Origin: Caulobacter sp.
Lineage (GTDB): Bacteria; Pseudomonadota; Alphaproteobacteria; Caulobacterales; Caulobacteraceae
Reading direction: 5' to 3'
Assembly (NCBI GenBank): GCA_016125585.1
Contig: WGLL01000002.1
Location: 124,001 to 188,000 of the forward strand
DNA: 64,000 nt
Shown: in pieces, positions 63,859-64,000 of the stretch
How the letters are laid out: every line of letters begins with the position of its first letter
Numbering within the stretch: the stretch's first letter is position 1
The notes under the pieces: model-generated
The model's database searches: none
Told to the model about the DNA's origin: nothing
The model's input: only the letters and a program-made list of their open reading frames with translations
Position numbers and translations under genes: made by a program

Positions 63859-64000
63859 TCAGGCCTGAGACGCCGCCATGGCCGCCCGCACCTGTTCGGC
63901 CTGTTCCGGGCTGATGCCCAGAGCCTCGAGGATCGGCGAGCCGACGCTCGGGTCCCAGCTGCCGCGTCCGCCGATGGTGATGCCGCCATCGACGACGATG
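63859..64000 (-). CDS. Short-chain dehydrogenase C-terminus (partial)
   Basis: Only the last 47 residues are in the window: IVVDGGITIGGRGSWDPSV and on to LEALGISPEQAEQVRAAMAA then a stop. The VVDGGITI strand is the typical SDR end. Its start lies beyond base 64000. First visible gene of the operon with the oxygenase and transporter. Confidence 0.75.
   Translation of the reverse strand, partial: IVVDGGITIGGRGSWDPSVGSPILEALGISPEQAEQVRAAMAASQA

Noticed and set aside
1..64000. Genomic island or prophage
   Set aside because: Base composition and gene content look uniform and core-like throughout; no integrase, transposase or phage gene was found.

Overview
The window is 64 kb of very GC-rich chromosomal DNA from an alphaproteobacterium, most likely a member of the Caulobacteraceae (Caulobacter, Phenylobacterium or a relative). 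The genus is an inference. It rests on the CC0125/CC1285-type lipoprotein, the LexA-boxed MmcB gene, split PntAA/PntAB/PntB transhydrogenase genes, a class I lysyl-tRNA synthetase, the RegB/SenC/RegA set, a GGAAC-N16-CGTT (EcfG/sigmaT-type) promoter and many short palindromic intergenic repeats. Almost every base is in a gene. I see no rRNA, tRNA, CRISPR array, prophage or intact insertion sequence.

Layout. 1-3.8 kb (minus): histidine genes hisB-hisH-hisA-hisF behind a PfkB-family (adenosine-type) kinase; hisF runs off the left edge. 3.9-13 kb: ATP-grasp enzyme, lipoprotein, nth, class I lysK, HAD phosphatase, SRPBCC protein, MBL hydrolase and acs. 13-15.6 kb: ferritin-like diiron protein, lipocalin, small protein and SOS-type mmcB. 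15.6-22 kb: redox two-component pair RegA/RegB with divergent SenC, then rpoN, exoD-like, hpf and ptsN. 21.9-28.1 kb (minus): a transhydrogenase operon in which pntAA, pntAB and pntB are separated by a secreted protein and three overlapping small membrane proteins, preceded by an aa3 oxidase subunit IV gene. 28.2-35.3 kb: hemW-rdgB, a two-subunit molybdenum hydroxylase, and kup with a small membrane partner. 35.5-46 kb: Rrf2 regulator, SDR, MarC, pyrF, an N-acyl-D-amino acid deacylase, a tandem pair of four-cysteine secreted paralogues behind an S9 peptidase, and a thiolase followed by 98-bp tandem repeats. 46-57 kb: mobA, a class A PBP, a NtrZ-like protein, leuS-lptE, a TetR/thioesterase divergent pair, holA and lysE. 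57-64 kb: lipoprotein, SDR, YkvA, membrane proteins, lysoplasmalogenase family, GFA and SnoaL-like genes sharing a palindromic control region, and a DMT transporter/2OG-oxygenase/SDR operon cut by the right edge.

Functionally this is mainly core metabolism (histidine, pyrimidine, acetate activation, NADPH balance), translation and replication (leuS, lysK, holA), envelope (PBP, lptE) and global regulation (rpoN, ptsN, hpf, RegBA). The items most worth a second look are the transhydrogenase operon with its inserted membrane proteins, the 98-bp repeats that copy the 3' end of the thiolase gene and bracket a DUF4240 gene, the LexA box inside a probably leaderless mmcB promoter, the general-stress promoter in front of a 43-residue exported peptide, and the paired four-cysteine secreted proteins.
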